Assembly: GCA_945888535.1 (NCBI GenBank)
Contig: CAMDAN010000099.1
Coordinates: 1-8,006, forward strand
DNA: 8,006 nucleotides
Source of the DNA: Bordetella parapertussis
GTDB lineage: Bacteria; Pseudomonadota; Gammaproteobacteria; Burkholderiales; Burkholderiaceae_C
Direction: 5' to 3'
Shown here: in pieces, positions 6,655-8,006 of the stretch
Position numbering within the stretch: position 1 is the first letter of the stretch
Layout of the letters: every line of letters begins with the position of its first letter
The notes under the pieces: generated by a model
The model's database searches: none
What the model was told of the DNA's origin: nothing
What the model saw: the letters and a program-made list of their open reading frames with translations, nothing else
Translations under genes and position numbers: made by a program

Positions 6655-7398
6655 TCAATGGCCTAGTATTTTGGACAAGAAGTCTCTGCTTCGTTCACTT
6701 TGTGGGTTGTTGAAAAAGTCATGCGGGTTGTTTTGTTCGATGATTTGACCTTCGTCCATAAAGATCACTCGATCAGCAACAGCTTTGGCAAAACCCATTT
6801 CGTGGGTCACGCAGATCATGGTGATGCCTTGGTTGGCCATCTCGATCATGACGTCCAAAACCTCCTTGATCATTTCCGGATCCAAGGCGGAGGTGGGCTC
6901 GTCAAACAACATTATTTTAGGCTTAAGACATAAAGCCCTGGCAATCGCGACCCTTTGCTGCTGGCCGCCAGAGAGTTGCAAGGGGTATTTAGAGGCCTGC
7001 TCTGCAATACGCACACGCTGCAGTTGTTCCATGGCCTTTTCTTCAGCCTCTTTTTTCGGCATTTTTCCAACCCACATGGGCGAGAGCGTGAGATTTTCTA
7101 AAACCGTGAGGTGAGGAAAAAGGTTGAATTGTTGGAACACCATCCCCACTTTTTTGCGAACGTCGTCAATGGCCTTGACGTCGTCAGTAAGCTCAACACC
7201 ATCTACCGTGAGATGACCCTCTTGGTGTTCTTCAAGCCGGTTGATGCAGCGAATGAGCGTAGATTTTCCGGAGCCCGAGGGGCCGCAAATCACGATGCGC
7301 TCGCCCTGTTTGACGTCAAGATCAATATCGCGCAACACATGGAAATTGTTGCCATACCATTTGTTGACTTTGTTGAATGTAATGATGGATTCAGACAT
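6655..7398 (-). CDS. aapP: Polar amino-acid ABC transporter ATP-binding protein (AapP/GlnQ type)
   Basis: Cytoplasmic ATPase that powers a polar amino-acid importer. The 247 residues match the usual 240-260 of this family. Walker A GPSGSGKST is at 39-47, Q-loop Gln89 in VGMVFQQFNLFPH, signature LSGGQQQR at 142-149, Walker B IMLFDEP at 162-168 with Glu167, D-loop SALD at 170-173, and the switch His199 in CVTHE. WYGNNFHVLRDI, RIVICGPSG and the WVGKMPKKEAEEKAM segment are characteristic of the AapP (general L-amino acid) and GltL branch; I recall this pattern but could not align it. A clear AGGA (7406-7409) lies 7 bases before the ATG. The permease ends 32 bases upstream and the flavin reductase starts 1 base downstream, so it sits mid-operon. 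The exact amino-acid specificity depends on a binding protein not in view. Confidence 0.94.
   Translation of the reverse strand: MSESIITFNKVNKWYGNNFHVLRDIDLDVKQGERIVICGPSGSGKSTLIRCINRLEEHQEGHLTVDGVELTDDVKAIDDVRKKVGMVFQQFNLFPHLTVLENLTLSPMWVGKMPKKEAEEKAMEQLQRVRIAEQASKYPLQLSGGQQQRVAIARALCLKPKIMLFDEPTSALDPEMIKEVLDVMIEMANQGITMICVTHEMGFAKAVADRVIFMDEGQIIEQNNPHDFFNNPQSERSRDFLSKILGH
6662..6665 (-). promoter_or_regulatory. Shine-Dalgarno candidate for the TTG-started flavin reductase
   Basis: TAGG on the minus strand lies 8 bases before the TTG at 6653, inside the last codons of the ATPase gene. The same TAG is the in-frame stop that limits the reductase frame upstream. The match is weak, and coupled translation from the ATPase gene probably contributes. 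Confidence 0.35.
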
Positions 7399-7405
7399 AA
7401 AAAAT

Positions 7406-7409
7406 TCCT
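7406..7409 (-). promoter_or_regulatory. Ribosome binding site of the ABC ATPase gene
   Basis: AGGA on the minus strand, 7 bases before the ATG at 7398, within the 32-base gap after the permease stop. It is one of the clearer Shine-Dalgarno sequences in the window and suggests independent initiation, unlike the two fused junctions downstream. Confidence 0.6.
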
Positions 7410-7430
7410 AGCGAAATGAAGTTTGGTTAA

Positions 7431-8006
7431 TTAACGCAAACGGCTTTTATTGACTTGTTTCTCAATCCACATGCTGTAGCGCGACATGGCGAAGCAAAAG
7501 ATAAAGTAAATAACTGCAATAAAGAGATAGCACTCAATTTTGAATGGCCGCCAGTCGGAATCCCCGTTCAGCGCCAAGCTCATTGCCCCCGTGAGTTCGT
7601 ACAAACTCACAATGGTGACCAAGGAGGTATCTTTAAAAGTAGAAATGAAGTTGTTCATGATGCCGGGAACCACGGCGGCCAAGGCCTGGGGCAATACGAT
7701 CAGGCGCTGGGTTTGCCAGTAGGACAAACCTAAAGTTGCTGCCGCTTCAACTTGCCCTTTAGGTAGCGCCTGTAAACCGCCACGAATCACCTCGGCCATG
7801 TACGCTGCAGCAAACAAGGTAATCCCAGCGACAACGCGCACCAGCACATCAATACTGACGCCTTGCGGCATAAGCAAAGGGAACATGAACGAGGCCATGA
7901 ACAGCACGGATATCAAAGGGACGCCGCGCACCAACTCGACATACACCGTGCAGACACTGCGAATCGCTGGTAGGTTGGAGCGTCGTCCGAGGGCGACCAC
8001 CAAGGC
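7431..8006 (-). CDS. aapM: Polar amino-acid ABC transporter permease, C-terminal part (AapM-like)
   Basis: Inner-membrane permease subunit of the importer driven by the adjacent ATPase. The minus-strand frame is open from the window edge to TAA at 7433-7431, so only the last 192 codons or so are visible. The entry ALVVALGRRS comes straight after what should be an upstream transmembrane helix; the TTG at 8003 is an internal leucine, not a start. Visible parts are a RGVPLISVLFMASFMFPLLM helix, a VRVVAGITLFAAAYMAEVI helix, then the cytoplasmic EAA coupling loop (EAAATLGLSYWQTQRLIVLP), and a last helix YLFIAVIYFIFCFAMSRYS ending in a basic tail. The RGVPLISVLFM pattern suggests AapM of the general L-amino-acid system, whose members are long (about 380 residues), so half or more may lie beyond the window. 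A second permease and a periplasmic binding protein are expected upstream. Confidence 0.92.
   Translation of the reverse strand, partial: ALVVALGRRSNLPAIRSVCTVYVELVRGVPLISVLFMASFMFPLLMPQGVSIDVLVRVVAGITLFAAAYMAEVIRGGLQALPKGQVEAAATLGLSYWQTQRLIVLPQALAAVVPGIMNNFISTFKDTSLVTIVSLYELTGAMSLALNGDSDWRPFKIECYLFIAVIYFIFCFAMSRYSMWIEKQVNKSRLR

Noticed and set aside
7423..7433. The AT-rich palindrome TTAATTAA next to the permease stop
   Set aside because: It is 8 bases long, includes the stop codon, and lies in a short gap of an operon. Nothing suggests an operator.
1..8006. CRISPR repeats, IS elements, phage or defence genes
   Set aside because: I looked for spaced direct repeats, terminal inverted repeats, transposase or integrase motifs and toxin-antitoxin pairs. 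All long frames are explained by housekeeping or transport families.

Overview
The window reads as a chromosomal housekeeping stretch from a betaproteobacterium of the Burkholderiales. Comamonadaceae-like is the best guess: the DEAD-box helicase, EttA and the flavin reductase match the wording of proteins I remember from that group. Base composition looks balanced and even. I see no insertion sequences, integrases, phage genes, CRISPR repeats, tRNA or rRNA genes, and no clear sign of recent transfer.

Layout. (1) Positions 1-943, minus strand: gloA (glyoxalase I) followed after 2 bases by a DMT/EamA-family exporter that runs off the left edge. (2) Positions 1019-1402, plus strand: a small single-domain cupin, divergent from gloA across 75 bases. 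(3) A bidirectional hairpin terminator at about 1403-1430 separates the cupin from a convergent RhlE-type DEAD-box RNA helicase (1439-3226, minus) with a glycine/arginine-rich tail of about 165 residues. (4) A 264-base intergenic region (3227-3490), rich in short hairpins, lies between the helicase and the divergent gene for the ribosome-associated ABC-F protein EttA (3491-5152, plus). (5) A second bidirectional terminator (about 5170-5203) ends ettA and the facing operon. (6) Positions 5202-8006, minus strand: a tightly packed operon, read right to left, of an Aap-type polar amino-acid ABC permease (partial), its ATPase, a flavin reductase and a DMT/EamA transporter.

How the genes fit together. 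The helicase and EttA both act on RNA or translation and share one upstream region, so that region probably holds both promoters and leaders. The right-hand operon joins amino-acid uptake to a short-chain flavin reductase and a probable metabolite exporter. The junctions are extreme: the ATPase and reductase are 1 base apart, and the reductase stop directly touches the transporter start. The reductase probably uses a TTG start, because an in-frame stop blocks any extension upstream. The monooxygenase that such a reductase would normally serve is not in view.

I found no clearly new defence, mobile or biosynthetic system. The points most worth a second look are the hairpin-rich helicase/ettA intergenic region, including a terminator-like structure in the helicase leader, and the fused layout of the amino-acid transporter, flavin reductase and exporter operon.
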